Source: an uncultured Collinsella sp. (lineage in GTDB: Bacteria > Actinomycetota > Coriobacteriia > Coriobacteriales > Coriobacteriaceae). Taken from it: 8,042 nucleotides of DNA. Both the position numbers and the translations under genes were made by a program. How positions within the stretch are numbered: the stretch's first letter is position 1; each line of letters opens with the position of its first letter. Under the pieces are notes generated by a model. It worked only from the letters and a program-made list of their open reading frames with translations. It did not search any database and was not told the origin of the DNA. The stretch lies in contig CABTZA010000083.1 of assembly GCA_902489225.1 (NCBI GenBank), positions 1 to 8,042 of the forward strand. The letters run 5' to 3'. Below are positions 1-6,111 of the stretch, one piece after another.

Positions 1-2439
1 CACCGTCTCGTCGACCACCGTACGGGTAATCGGTAGCACGCGGGCGAGCTCGGCCACAACCGGAGCCGTTGCGGTGGCAGTCGTGGCCAGAACGACCGGG
101 TCGCCCAGGGCCTTGAGGATATCGGGCATGTCGAGATAGGCGCTGCGGTCACCGCCCTTGGCAAGACCGGCATGATGCGCCTCATCGATAACGACAAAAC
201 CGATGCGTCCCGAACGCGCAAAGCGGTCGCGGTGAATGGACAGGAACTCGGGCGTCGTGAGCACGATGCCGGTGCGGCCCGAAGCCAAGCCGGCAAACAC
301 GTCATCGCGCGCCGCCTCCACGGTCTCGCCGGTCAGCACGCCTACGCCAATGCCAAGCGCGGCCATCGTCGACGAGAGGTGATAGGCCTGGTCGGCAACG
401 AGCGCGCGCAGCGGATAGACAAAGATGCTCGCACGCCCGCGAAGAACCGCCTCGCGCGCGGCATGCACATGGAAGATGAGCGACTTGCCGCGTCCCGTTC
501 CCATAACGGCCAGAACACTTTGGTGATCGGCCAGGGCATCGAGCGCCTCGACCTGCGCGCGGTGCGGCTGGTTCGAGCCTATAAAGCTATGGATAAGCGA
601 GCGCGTGAGCTCGGTATAGGAAAGCTGGGCGAGCGTCTCGCGCTTGCGCGACTCCAGGCGCAGGCCGGAATCCGCCGGCTGCACGCCACGACGAAGCTCG
701 CATGCCGGATCGTCGACGCTGGGCAGCATGGTATCGCGGACCAGAACATCCTTGATCATGAGCTTGGGCTTCACACGCCCCTGCCAATGCTCGGCAACGG
801 CCTCGAACACCAAGTCGACGGCGCTGTCGCAATTGATAAGCTTGTCGATCTGCGGTACACGAAACATGATGGCCGGCACACTCGCGGCGCCATCGGTCGC
901 CACAAAGCGCATGTGCTCGCCGGTCTTACCCACCACGGCGCGATCACACATCGTCACGCCCTCGGCAGCCAACAGCGGCACCTTATTACCCTGGCCAAAC
1001 GGCTCAAGGCGGGAAATCTGCTCGATGGTCTCGATATTCAATTCGGAAAGGTCGACCGTGGCGGCAACCTCGTCGGTGTCCTCAAAGTCCTCGGCGGGAA
1101 GCTCGGACAACACGGCTGAAAGGCGACGGCGGAACTCATCGAGCTTGGATGCCTCGATGGTCACACCCACCGCACCGGCATGTCCGCCGCGACGAATCAT
1201 CAGGTCGGAACAGCGCTCGATGGCGTCAAACAGGTTAACTTTGCCCACCGAGCGACCAGAGCCGCGCGCGATACCGTCCTCGATCGAGAACAGCAGCGCC
1301 GGCACGTGGTAGCGGTTGGTCAGACGGCTTGCCACGATGCCCTTGACGCCCTCGTGCCAGCCTTCGCCGCCCACGACGATCGCGCGTCCGCCGTCATAGG
1401 TCTCCTCGACCTTTGCCATGGCATCGCGCGTGAGCTCCGCCTCGATCTCACGGCGCTGGCGGTTGATTTCCTCGAGCTCAGCCGCCAGTGCGCTTGCTTC
1501 GATGGGATCGCGGGCAAGCAGCAGGTCGAGCGCCAGCTTGGGATCAGCCATGCGGCCGGCAGCATTCAGACGAGGGATGAGCGAAAACGACAGGCCGTCG
1601 GCCGTAATGGTAGAAAGGTCGGCCTTGGCAAGTGCGGCAAGCGCGATATAACCGGGGCGGGCCGTCACGCGCATCTGCTGGATGCCCTCGGCGACCAGTG
1701 CGCGATTCTCGGGCGTGAGCGGCATCATGTCGGACACGGTGCCCAGCGCCGCGACCTCTATCAGCGAACGCCAATACGACGGCTTGCCCAAACGCTCGCC
1801 CAGGACCTGCACCAGCTTAAGCGCCACACCGGCACCGGCAAGCTCGCGCGAGGGGCCCTCGTCCTCGAGCTTGGGATCGGTCAGGGGCACGCCCTGCGGC
1901 ACCTGGTCGGACGGCTCGTGATGGTCCGTGACCACCAAATCGATCCCCAGGTTCTCCAGATAGGAGACCTCTTCCTTGGCAGCAATACCGTTATCGACGG
2001 TCACAATCAGGTTGGGTTGAGCGAGCTCGTTGACGCGGTCGAGCGCCGCACGCGACAGGCCGTAGCCCTCGTCAAAGCGGTGCGGAATAAACGGCGTGAC
2101 GTTGGCGCCAAACGAACGTAGCGCCTCGGTCAACAGACAAGTCGACGTAATGCCGTCGACGTCAAAATCGCCAAAGACGGCGATACGCTCGTGGCTGCGA
2201 ATAGCACGCTCAACGCGGTCGGCGACGACCGACATGCCCGGGATAATGAGTGGGTCGGCCCAGTCGCGATCGAGCGAAGGCGTCAAAAACAATTGGCCCT
2301 CTTTGATGGAGCCAATGCCGTGCGCGACCATAATGCGCGCCACCAGCCCGGGAATGCCCAGACCAGCCGAAAGCTCCTTTTCGAGCTCGGGGTTTTGCTG
2401 AGCGACCGCCCAGCGATGCGTCGTCTTAAGCGATGACAT
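1..2439 (-). CDS. recJ: RecJ single-strand DNA exonuclease fused to a RecQ-like helicase motor (5' part, gene runs off the left edge)
   Basis: RecJ degrades single-stranded DNA 5' to 3' in recombination and repair. The frame stays open for 813 codons from ATG 2439 to the window edge. RecJ core: DFDVDG at residues 91-96, GTVSDMMPL 233-241, DHH 172-174, RLNAAGR 290-296, GGHAGAVG of the DHHA1 domain at 418-425, and EPFGQGN 479-485 leading into an OB-like domain to about 560. After a linker the same frame reads into an SF2 helicase: Walker A GTGRGKS 647-653, motif Ia YPLRALVADQ, DEAH 752-755 and motif III TTATAT 786-791. The helicase resembles RecQ more than other SF2 proteins, by eye. Ordinary RecJ proteins are about 550-800 residues, so this is an extended form; helicase domain 2 must lie outside the window. 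The start is supported by the normal RecJ N-terminus (HRWAVAQQNPELEKEL) and GGGGGTGG 6 nt upstream. RecJ identity is very secure; the helicase family is less so. Confidence 0.95.
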   Translation of the reverse strand, partial: MSSLKTTHRWAVAQQNPELEKELSAGLGIPGLVARIMVAHGIGSIKEGQLFLTPSLDRDWADPLIIPGMSVVADRVERAIRSHERIAVFGDFDVDGITSTCLLTEALRSFGANVTPFIPHRFDEGYGLSRAALDRVNELAQPNLIVTVDNGIAAKEEVSYLENLGIDLVVTDHHEPSDQVPQGVPLTDPKLEDEGPSRELAGAGVALKLVQVLGERLGKPSYWRSLIEVAALGTVSDMMPLTPENRALVAEGIQQMRVTARPGYIALAALAKADLSTITADGLSFSLIPRLNAAGRMADPKLALDLLLARDPIEASALAAELEEINRQRREIEAELTRDAMAKVEETYDGGRAIVVGGEGWHEGVKGIVASRLTNRYHVPALLFSIEDGIARGSGRSVGKVNLFDAIERCSDLMIRRGGHAGAVGVTIEASKLDEFRRRLSAVLSELPAEDFEDTDEVAATVDLSELNIETIEQISRLEPFGQGNKVPLLAAEGVTMCDRAVVGKTGEHMRFVATDGAASVPAIMFRVPQIDKLINCDSAVDLVFEAVAEHWQGRVKPKLMIKDVLVRDTMLPSVDDPACELRRGVQPADSGLRLESRKRETLAQLSYTELTRSLIHSFIGSNQPHRAQVEALDALADHQSVLAVMGTGRGKSLIFHVHAAREAVLRGRASIFVYPLRALVADQAYHLSSTMAALGIGVGVLTGETVEAARDDVFAGLASGRTGIVLTTPEFLSIHRDRFARSGRIGFVVIDEAHHAGLAKGGDRSAYLDMPDILKALGDPVVLATTATATAPVVAELARVLPITRTVVDETV

Positions 2440-2491
2440 AGGCACCCACCCCCGATAGGGGCAGGTCGCCGCGATACCTCTCACGGTTCAT
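2426..2491 (-). CDS. possible 21-codon leader ORF overlapping the recJ start
   Basis: A short frame starts at ATG 2491-2489, nine nucleotides after an AGAGGA Shine-Dalgarno-like site (2501-2506). It ends at TAA 2428-2426, 14 bp inside recJ in another frame. The peptide begins MNRERYRGDLPLSG and resembles nothing I recognise. It lies between the putative recJ -10 box and the recJ start, so it would be on the recJ transcript. Ribosomes on it would pass through the small hairpin that covers the recJ Shine-Dalgarno, which would couple the two translations. A frame this short can occur by chance; conservation is needed to call it real. Confidence 0.3.
   Translation of the reverse strand: MNRERYRGDLPLSGVGAYVIA
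2450..2461 (-). promoter_or_regulatory. small hairpin that can mask the recJ Shine-Dalgarno
   Basis: On the recJ transcript, CCCC (2461-2458) can pair with GGGG (2453-2450) across a UAUC tetraloop. The GGGG belongs to the GGGGGTGG ribosome binding site (2453-2446), six nucleotides before the recJ ATG. The four GC pairs are seen directly; a role in limiting recJ translation is inferred. Confidence 0.35.
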
Positions 2492-2547
2492 AGCGATGAG
2501 TCCTCTGTGTATGCCCGCTTCGGCAGGCAGATCTGTTGAACGGATTT

Positions 2548-2576
2548 ATTATACCGTGCAGCGCGGACGCACAACG
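2548..2576 (-). promoter_or_regulatory. putative recJ promoter
   Basis: The minus strand carries a perfect TATAAT -10 hexamer at 2553-2548, about 110 bp before the recJ ATG. The best -35 options are weak: TTGTGC (2574-2569) at a short 15-bp spacing, or CGTTGT (2576-2571) at 17 bp. A 5-bp inverted repeat, GGACG-CACAA-CGTCC (2565-2579), overlaps the -35 region and could be a regulator site. I saw no actinobacterial (GAAC-N4-GTTC) or E. coli-type LexA box here. The transcript would begin near 2541 and include the short leader ORF. Confidence 0.5.
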
Positions 2577-2617
2577 TCCAGCACGCCGTGGTTTCGATAA
2601 ACGAGGGCGGTAATAGC

Positions 2618-2632
2618 CTCGAAATATTCGAG
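2618..2632. repeat. short perfect inverted repeat upstream of the BASS transporter gene
   Basis: CTCGAA-ATA-TTCGAG is a perfect 6-bp inverted repeat with a 3-bp centre, about 83 bp before the transporter start. Its size and symmetry fit an operator for a dimeric regulator, but no convincing plus-strand promoter was found next to it (the best -10 is TAGCAT at 2664-2669, with no good -35). Chance occurrence is possible. Confidence 0.25.
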
Positions 2633-2714
2633 CGTTTCTGGCGCACGGGCGCATGCAAGCGTCTAGCATATCCATTCAAAACGGATTCACGAGCAAAGGG
2701 AGTCACAAGAGCAT

Positions 2715-3713
2715 ATGAAGCAATGGGTTGGACTGGGCAAGTTTCTCGCGGGGCACATGCAAATCATCGTTCCGATTTGCGTGGCGCTCGGCGTGCTCTT
2801 TCCTCAGCAGATCGGCGTTCTCAAGCCCATCGTTCCCACCCTGTTTGCCTTTATGACGTTCCAAGGCGCGCTCAGCAACACCTTCCACCAGGTAGCTGAG
2901 GTGTTCCGCCGTCCCCTGCATCTGATTTTGGCGTTATTTGTCTCAGCTGTGATCATCCCCATCGCGGCGTATGCCATGGGCTCACTGTTCTTTGGCTCCA
3001 ACCCCAACCTTGTCTGCGGCATCGTGCTCGAATACAGTGTGCCCGTGGCAGTCACCGCTTTTATGTGGATCAGCATGTTCGGCGGCAACGGCCCGCTCGC
3101 ACTCACCATCATCCTGACGTCCTCGGTCATCTCACCTGTGACGATTCCGCTTACGCTCAAGCTCCTGCTGGGCGCCACCGTCTCGATCGACGTGCCAAGT
3201 ATGATGCAGAACATGGCCTTTATGATCGCTATCCCCGCCGTGCTCGGCATCGTGATCAACGAGCTCACGCGCGGATGGGGGCACGAAAAACTCTCCCCCG
3301 CGCTCTCACCCGCCTGCAAGTTCATGATGATGGGCGTTATCGCCTCCAACTCCACCGCCATGAGCGAGTACATGCTGCACATGAACGCGGTGCGCTTGGA
3401 AGTAGCCCTCTTTATTTTGGTCTTCGCCATCAGCGGCTTTGTCGTCGGCATTCTGGTCGCTCGCGCGCTGCATCTGCCATATAGCGAAACGACCACCATG
3501 TGCTTTACCTGCGGCATGCGCAATATCTCTTCGGGCGCCGTCATCGCCACGCAATACTTTCCGGGCGAAGTTGTGTTTCCCGTCATGTGTGGAACGTTGT
3601 TTCAGCAGGTGCTCGCCTCGCTTATCGGGCACTTCTTTGAGCGTCTGACCGGCGAGGAGCGCGCCGCCCAGCGCAAGCGCGTCGAGGCCGGCCGCGATGC
3701 AATGGCGCGCTAA
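2715..3713 (+). CDS. BASS-family (bile acid:sodium symporter-like) membrane transporter
   Basis: This 332-residue protein is very hydrophobic, with roughly nine to ten membrane segments, as in bacterial members of the bile acid:sodium symporter family (usually 300-330 residues). Family-like features are FRRPLHLILALFVSAVIIPIAAYAMG (roughly 65-89), SPVTIPL 140-146 in the middle of the protein, and GMRNISSGAVIA 267-278, matching the conserved G-x-Q/R-N region near the crossover helices. Known members import organic anions with sodium, including bile acids, pyruvate-type acids and pantothenate. The substrate here cannot be read from the sequence. The start is ATG 2715 with AAAGGGAG (2695-2702), an unusually long 12 nt upstream. 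The C-terminus is short, charged and probably cytoplasmic. The gene stands alone, divergent from recJ and convergent with the GalT-like gene, with 27 bp between stop codons. Confidence 0.85.
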   Translation: MKQWVGLGKFLAGHMQIIVPICVALGVLFPQQIGVLKPIVPTLFAFMTFQGALSNTFHQVAEVFRRPLHLILALFVSAVIIPIAAYAMGSLFFGSNPNLVCGIVLEYSVPVAVTAFMWISMFGGNGPLALTIILTSSVISPVTIPLTLKLLLGATVSIDVPSMMQNMAFMIAIPAVLGIVINELTRGWGHEKLSPALSPACKFMMMGVIASNSTAMSEYMLHMNAVRLEVALFILVFAISGFVVGILVARALHLPYSETTTMCFTCGMRNISSGAVIATQYFPGEVVFPVMCGTLFQQVLASLIGHFFERLTGEERAAQRKRVEAGRDAMAR

Positions 3714-3718
3714 ACCGT

Positions 3719-3756
3719 CCGCAGTGTGCGGGCGCTCACTTTACGATGTGAGCGCC
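3719..3756. terminator. hairpins at the convergent gene ends, probable bidirectional terminator
   Basis: A perfect 9-bp stem, GGCGCTCAC (3731-3739) and GTGAGCGCC (3748-3756), closes an 8-nt loop and extends into the 3' end of the minus-strand gene. Just before it is a smaller stem, CCGCA-GTG-TGCGG (3719-3731). Neither direction has a T-run after the stem, so it is not a textbook Rho-independent terminator. It may stop transcription inefficiently from both sides or protect the mRNA ends. Confidence 0.55.
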
Positions 3757-4541
3757 TCCAGATGTGCGCGGAGTCGCTCCGCATCGACATCGAGCGTGGT
3801 CTCAGCATTGACCTGAGCCAGCCGATACCCGACAAAGTAGGGTGAAACCACCCAACGTGGAAGCGCCTTGGCAATGGTCCGGCCGCTCATGTGATAGAAG
3901 AACAGGTTGTACGACTCTGCACGACCGCCATGGTGCTCGTGCAAGATATAGCGCAGAGCTACCTGGATTGCGTCGGCGAAGAGATCCGCCTCGGCTTGGT
4001 CTCTCGTGTCATCGCTGGCGGCGATTCCCTGCGGGGCTGAAACGTTGATCTCAAAGAACCCCATGATCGGTTCGGTTGAGATGTTGACCGCGATTCTCCC
4101 CTGTCGCCAGACATTGATGCCTTCGAAATTGGCAGAAGTCAGCGAAGCATAGCCGTCTTCCTGCTCCAAACCCACAATCTGCATGTGCGGATGAACGAGA
4201 CTACCGCCCGAGAGCGGACCCTTGTTCTTGTACATGAGCACGCTTCGATACTGCTGTGAATCGATCATCTGCTGCCAGCAACCCAGGGCAAACCGCATCA
4301 CATGGTGGAGTTCATCCGGCTCATAGGTCACCAGGTCGGCATCGTGATCGGCCGACTCGATTAGCACGGTTTGATGGGTGGCGCGCAGGGTTTTGAACTT
4401 ATTCTCGAGCCAGATGCAGTCACCGTCGCGCTGGATGATGTTGGTGAGCCCTTCTGTATCGCAAAAGGGGCACGCGGTGCCGGGACGACGGTTGTCGTCG
4501 GGCTTGCCACTCGCCTGCTGAACATCGAATACAAGCGCCAC
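3741..4541 (-). CDS. GalT-like (DUF4931-type) HIT-superfamily protein
   Basis: The 266-residue protein has the active-site pattern of the galactose-1-phosphate uridylyltransferase branch of the HIT superfamily. CPFC (C24, C27), H66 in ESADHD and H117 match the four GalT zinc ligands. H119 in HPHMQ 117-121 matches the histidine that carries the nucleotide in GalT. It is shorter than classical GalT (about 350 residues) and fits the DUF4931 group as I recall it. A nucleotidyl-transfer or phosphate-ester reaction is likely, but the substrate is unknown and no other Leloir-pathway genes are visible. The start is GTG 4541, with an excellent GGAGGT (4549-4554) 7 nt upstream, inside the last codons of cutC. 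Only 3 bp separate the cutC stop from this start, so the two are almost certainly co-translated. Confidence 0.8.
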   Translation of the reverse strand: MALVFDVQQASGKPDDNRRPGTACPFCDTEGLTNIIQRDGDCIWLENKFKTLRATHQTVLIESADHDADLVTYEPDELHHVMRFALGCWQQMIDSQQYRSVLMYKNKGPLSGGSLVHPHMQIVGLEQEDGYASLTSANFEGINVWRQGRIAVNISTEPIMGFFEINVSAPQGIAASDDTRDQAEADLFADAIQVALRYILHEHHGGRAESYNLFFYHMSGRTIAKALPRWVVSPYFVGYRLAQVNAETTLDVDAERLRAHLEALTS

Positions 4542-4544
4542 GGG

Positions 4545-5222
4545 CTACACCTCCAGCGGTACGATCCTTGTGCCATGGAGCTCGGAGACGCCCAGTGCCG
4601 CCGCCACGGTATCGCGGTTGGCCGTGGAAATGCCGCCGCCGGGAAGGATGGTCAAGCGATCGCCCGCATACTCGATCAAGCGGGCCAGGTTTTCGAAGTT
4701 GTCCTCGATCGGCGTACCGGCAGCGCCGCCATGCGTCAAGATGCGTGTGATGCCGCAGTCGACGAGTATGTCAATCGCGTCGAGCTGAGCCTCGGGCGAG
4801 AGCTGATCAAACGCCATGTGGAAGGTGATGTCGATGGGCTCACGCTTGCATTCCTCGGTCGCGCAGCCCGCGGCCATCACGAGGGCGCCCAACGTAAGCT
4901 CGTCGAGCGCCCATCCGCCAGCGCAGGGCTTGCAGCTGCCAAAGACCAAGCCGTCAACGCCGGCGCTTACGGCAAGGCCCAGGTCCATCTCCATCATGCG
5001 CAGCTCGTCTTGGTTGTAATGAAAGTCACCGCCACGCGGGCGAATCATGCACATCACTCGCGCGTCATGCTCGTGAGCATAGCTGACTGTAGCGCTGATA
5101 ACACCGGCCGAGGGTGTAGTGCCACCGACGGCAAGGTTGTCGCACAGTTCAATACGCCTTGCACCGGCATCGATAGCCGCCGGCACCCGCTCAAAGTTCT
5201 CGGCACAAAACTCGTACACCAT
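4545..5222 (-). CDS. cutC: CutC-family TIM-barrel protein (copper homeostasis family)
   Basis: The 225-residue product matches the CutC family from end to end: ELCDNLAVGGTTPSAG 25-40, RPRGGDF 61-67, TFHMAFD 133-139, ILTHGG 161-166 and LPGGGI 193-198. CutC proteins are cytoplasmic TIM barrels linked historically to copper tolerance, although in E. coli that phenotype has been traced to the MicL small RNA encoded in the cutC 3' region. The enzymatic role is open. This is not the choline TMA-lyase that shares the name CutC. Compared with E. coli CutC, from memory, there is an extra stretch of about a dozen residues before TFHMAFD, holding C97, C100, C120 and C125. I chose ATG 5222 over ATG 5279 because MVYEFCAENF aligns with the family N-terminus and GGGGG (5230-5234) lies 7 nt upstream. 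It is the first gene of a pair with the GalT-like gene. Confidence 0.92.
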   Translation of the reverse strand: MVYEFCAENFERVPAAIDAGARRIELCDNLAVGGTTPSAGVISATVSYAHEHDARVMCMIRPRGGDFHYNQDELRMMEMDLGLAVSAGVDGLVFGSCKPCAGGWALDELTLGALVMAAGCATEECKREPIDITFHMAFDQLSPEAQLDAIDILVDCGITRILTHGGAAGTPIEDNFENLARLIEYAGDRLTILPGGGISTANRDTVAAALGVSELHGTRIVPLEV

Positions 5223-5280
5223 AGATAGACCCCCAAAGACAGCAGATGTTTTCCGACGGGCATTGTCACACATCCCCATG

Positions 5281-5349
5281 AAGTTGCGGTGGAATAGGGA
5301 CTCTTTTGGCCTCTGAGACTCCCATTTAGTCCCTATTCCACCGCAACTT
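5281..5349. repeat. perfect 22-bp inverted repeat with 25-nt centre
   Basis: Positions 5281-5302 (starting AAGTTGCGGTGGAATAG) are the exact reverse complement of 5328-5349 (starting AGTCCCTATTCCACC), enclosing 25 nt that show little structure. The element fills most of the gap between cutC and the liv operon terminator, and its outer end touches the terminator T-run. No T-run follows either arm, so it is not itself a standard terminator. It encodes nothing. The perfect arms suggest a dispersed palindromic element (REP- or MITE-like), or a structured leader for cutC if transcription passes through it. Confidence 0.85.
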
Positions 5350-5386
5350 AAAAAGGGGGCGCTGACCGGGATAGTCAGTGCCCCTT
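5350..5386 (-). terminator. Rho-independent terminator of the liv operon
   Basis: On the minus strand, 12 nt after the livF stop, GGGGCACTGAC (5384-5374) pairs with GTCAGCGCCCC (5366-5356) across a 7-nt loop, with a single A-C mismatch. A run of five T (5354-5350) follows at once. This is a classic intrinsic terminator and separates liv transcription from cutC. Confidence 0.9.
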
Positions 5387-5397
5387 CGTTGAATGAA

Positions 5398-6111
5398 TTA
5401 ACCGCCCAGATAGGCCTTACGCACGTTATCGTCGTGCAGGAGTTCTTGGCCCGTGCCGGTCATGGTGATCTTGCCGGTCTCGAGCACGTAGCCGCGCGTG
5501 GCGATGGAAAGAGCCATCTGTGCGTTTTGCTCGACCAGAAGCACCGTGGTGCCGGCCTTGTGCAGGTCCTCGACAATCTGGAAGATCTGTTCGATCAGAA
5601 TCGGCGCCAGGCCCATGGAAGGCTCGTCGAGCATGAGCAGCTTGGGGTTGCTCATAAGGGCGCGGCCCATAACGAGCATCTGCTGCTCGCCGCCCGAAAG
5701 GGTGCCGGCGACCTGGCGACGGCGCTCCTTAAGGCGCGGGAACTGCTCGTAGACACGCTCAAGGCCCGGAGCGACCGTGGACTTGAGCTGTGTATAGGCG
5801 CCCATCTCAAGGTTCTCCTCGACCGTCATCTGCAAAAAGGCGCGACGGCCCTCGGGGACCTGAGCCAGGCCCTTACCCACCAGCTTATCGGCGGGCGTAT
5901 GGGTAATGTCCTCGCCCATAAACTTGATGGAGCCGGTCTTGGAACGCAGCAGGCCCGAGACGGTCTTGAGCGTCGTGGACTTGCCGGCACCGTTCGCACC
6001 GATCAGAGCAACGATCTCGCCCTCGTTGACGTTAAAGGAGATGTCCTTGATGGCGTGGATGGCGCCGTACCAGACGTTGATGTTGTAGACGGAAAGCATC
6101 GGCTCTGCCAT
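5398..6111 (-). CDS. livF: LivF, branched-chain amino acid ABC importer ATPase
   Basis: One of the two ATPases that power the LivHMGF branched-chain amino acid importer from the cytoplasmic face of the membrane. The 237-residue length is normal for LivF. Visible motifs are Walker A GANGAGKST 38-46, Q-loop Q84 in LAQVPEGR, signature LSGGEQQ 138-144, Walker B LLMLDEP 158-164, and Q195 in LLVEQN where most ABC ATPases have the switch histidine, which is usual for LivF. ATG 6111 directly follows the livG TAA with no gap. Its site AAGGGGGAG (6118-6126) is inside the last livG codons, 6 nt from the start. It is the last gene of the operon, with an intrinsic terminator just after its stop. The HAA5 family also takes up other amino acids or urea, so the substrate is inferred. 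Confidence 0.95.
   Translation of the reverse strand: MAEPMLSVYNINVWYGAIHAIKDISFNVNEGEIVALIGANGAGKSTTLKTVSGLLRSKTGSIKFMGEDITHTPADKLVGKGLAQVPEGRRAFLQMTVEENLEMGAYTQLKSTVAPGLERVYEQFPRLKERRRQVAGTLSGGEQQMLVMGRALMSNPKLLMLDEPSMGLAPILIEQIFQIVEDLHKAGTTVLLVEQNAQMALSIATRGYVLETGKITMTGTGQELLHDDNVRKAYLGG

Noticed and set aside
172..2121. Long plus-strand open frames (about 315 and 313 codons) opposite recJ
   Set aside because: The minus strand encodes recJ without interruption and with all family motifs. The plus-strand frames are rich in H, R, A, G and D and match no family I know.
2481..2706. Minus-strand frames of 64 and 72 codons in the recJ upstream gap
   Set aside because: They span the putative recJ promoter, have no convincing ribosome site, and their products look like random translation.
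2804..3586. A 260-codon minus-strand frame opposite the BASS transporter gene
   Set aside because: It mirrors a clear membrane-transporter gene, has no family resemblance and no good ribosome site.
4545..5222. Interpreting cutC as choline trimethylamine-lyase
   Set aside because: That enzyme is a glycyl-radical protein of over 800 residues; this is a 225-residue TIM-barrel protein with copper-homeostasis-family motifs.
5223..5279. Upstream ATG 5279 as the cutC start
   Set aside because: The extra 19 residues have no counterpart in the CutC family, while ATG 5222 has a GGGGG site 7 nt away and gives the normal N-terminus.
5281..5349. Reading the palindrome as a CRISPR repeat or a second terminator
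   Set aside because: There is only one pair of inverted arms, with no direct repeats or spacers, and no T-run follows either arm.
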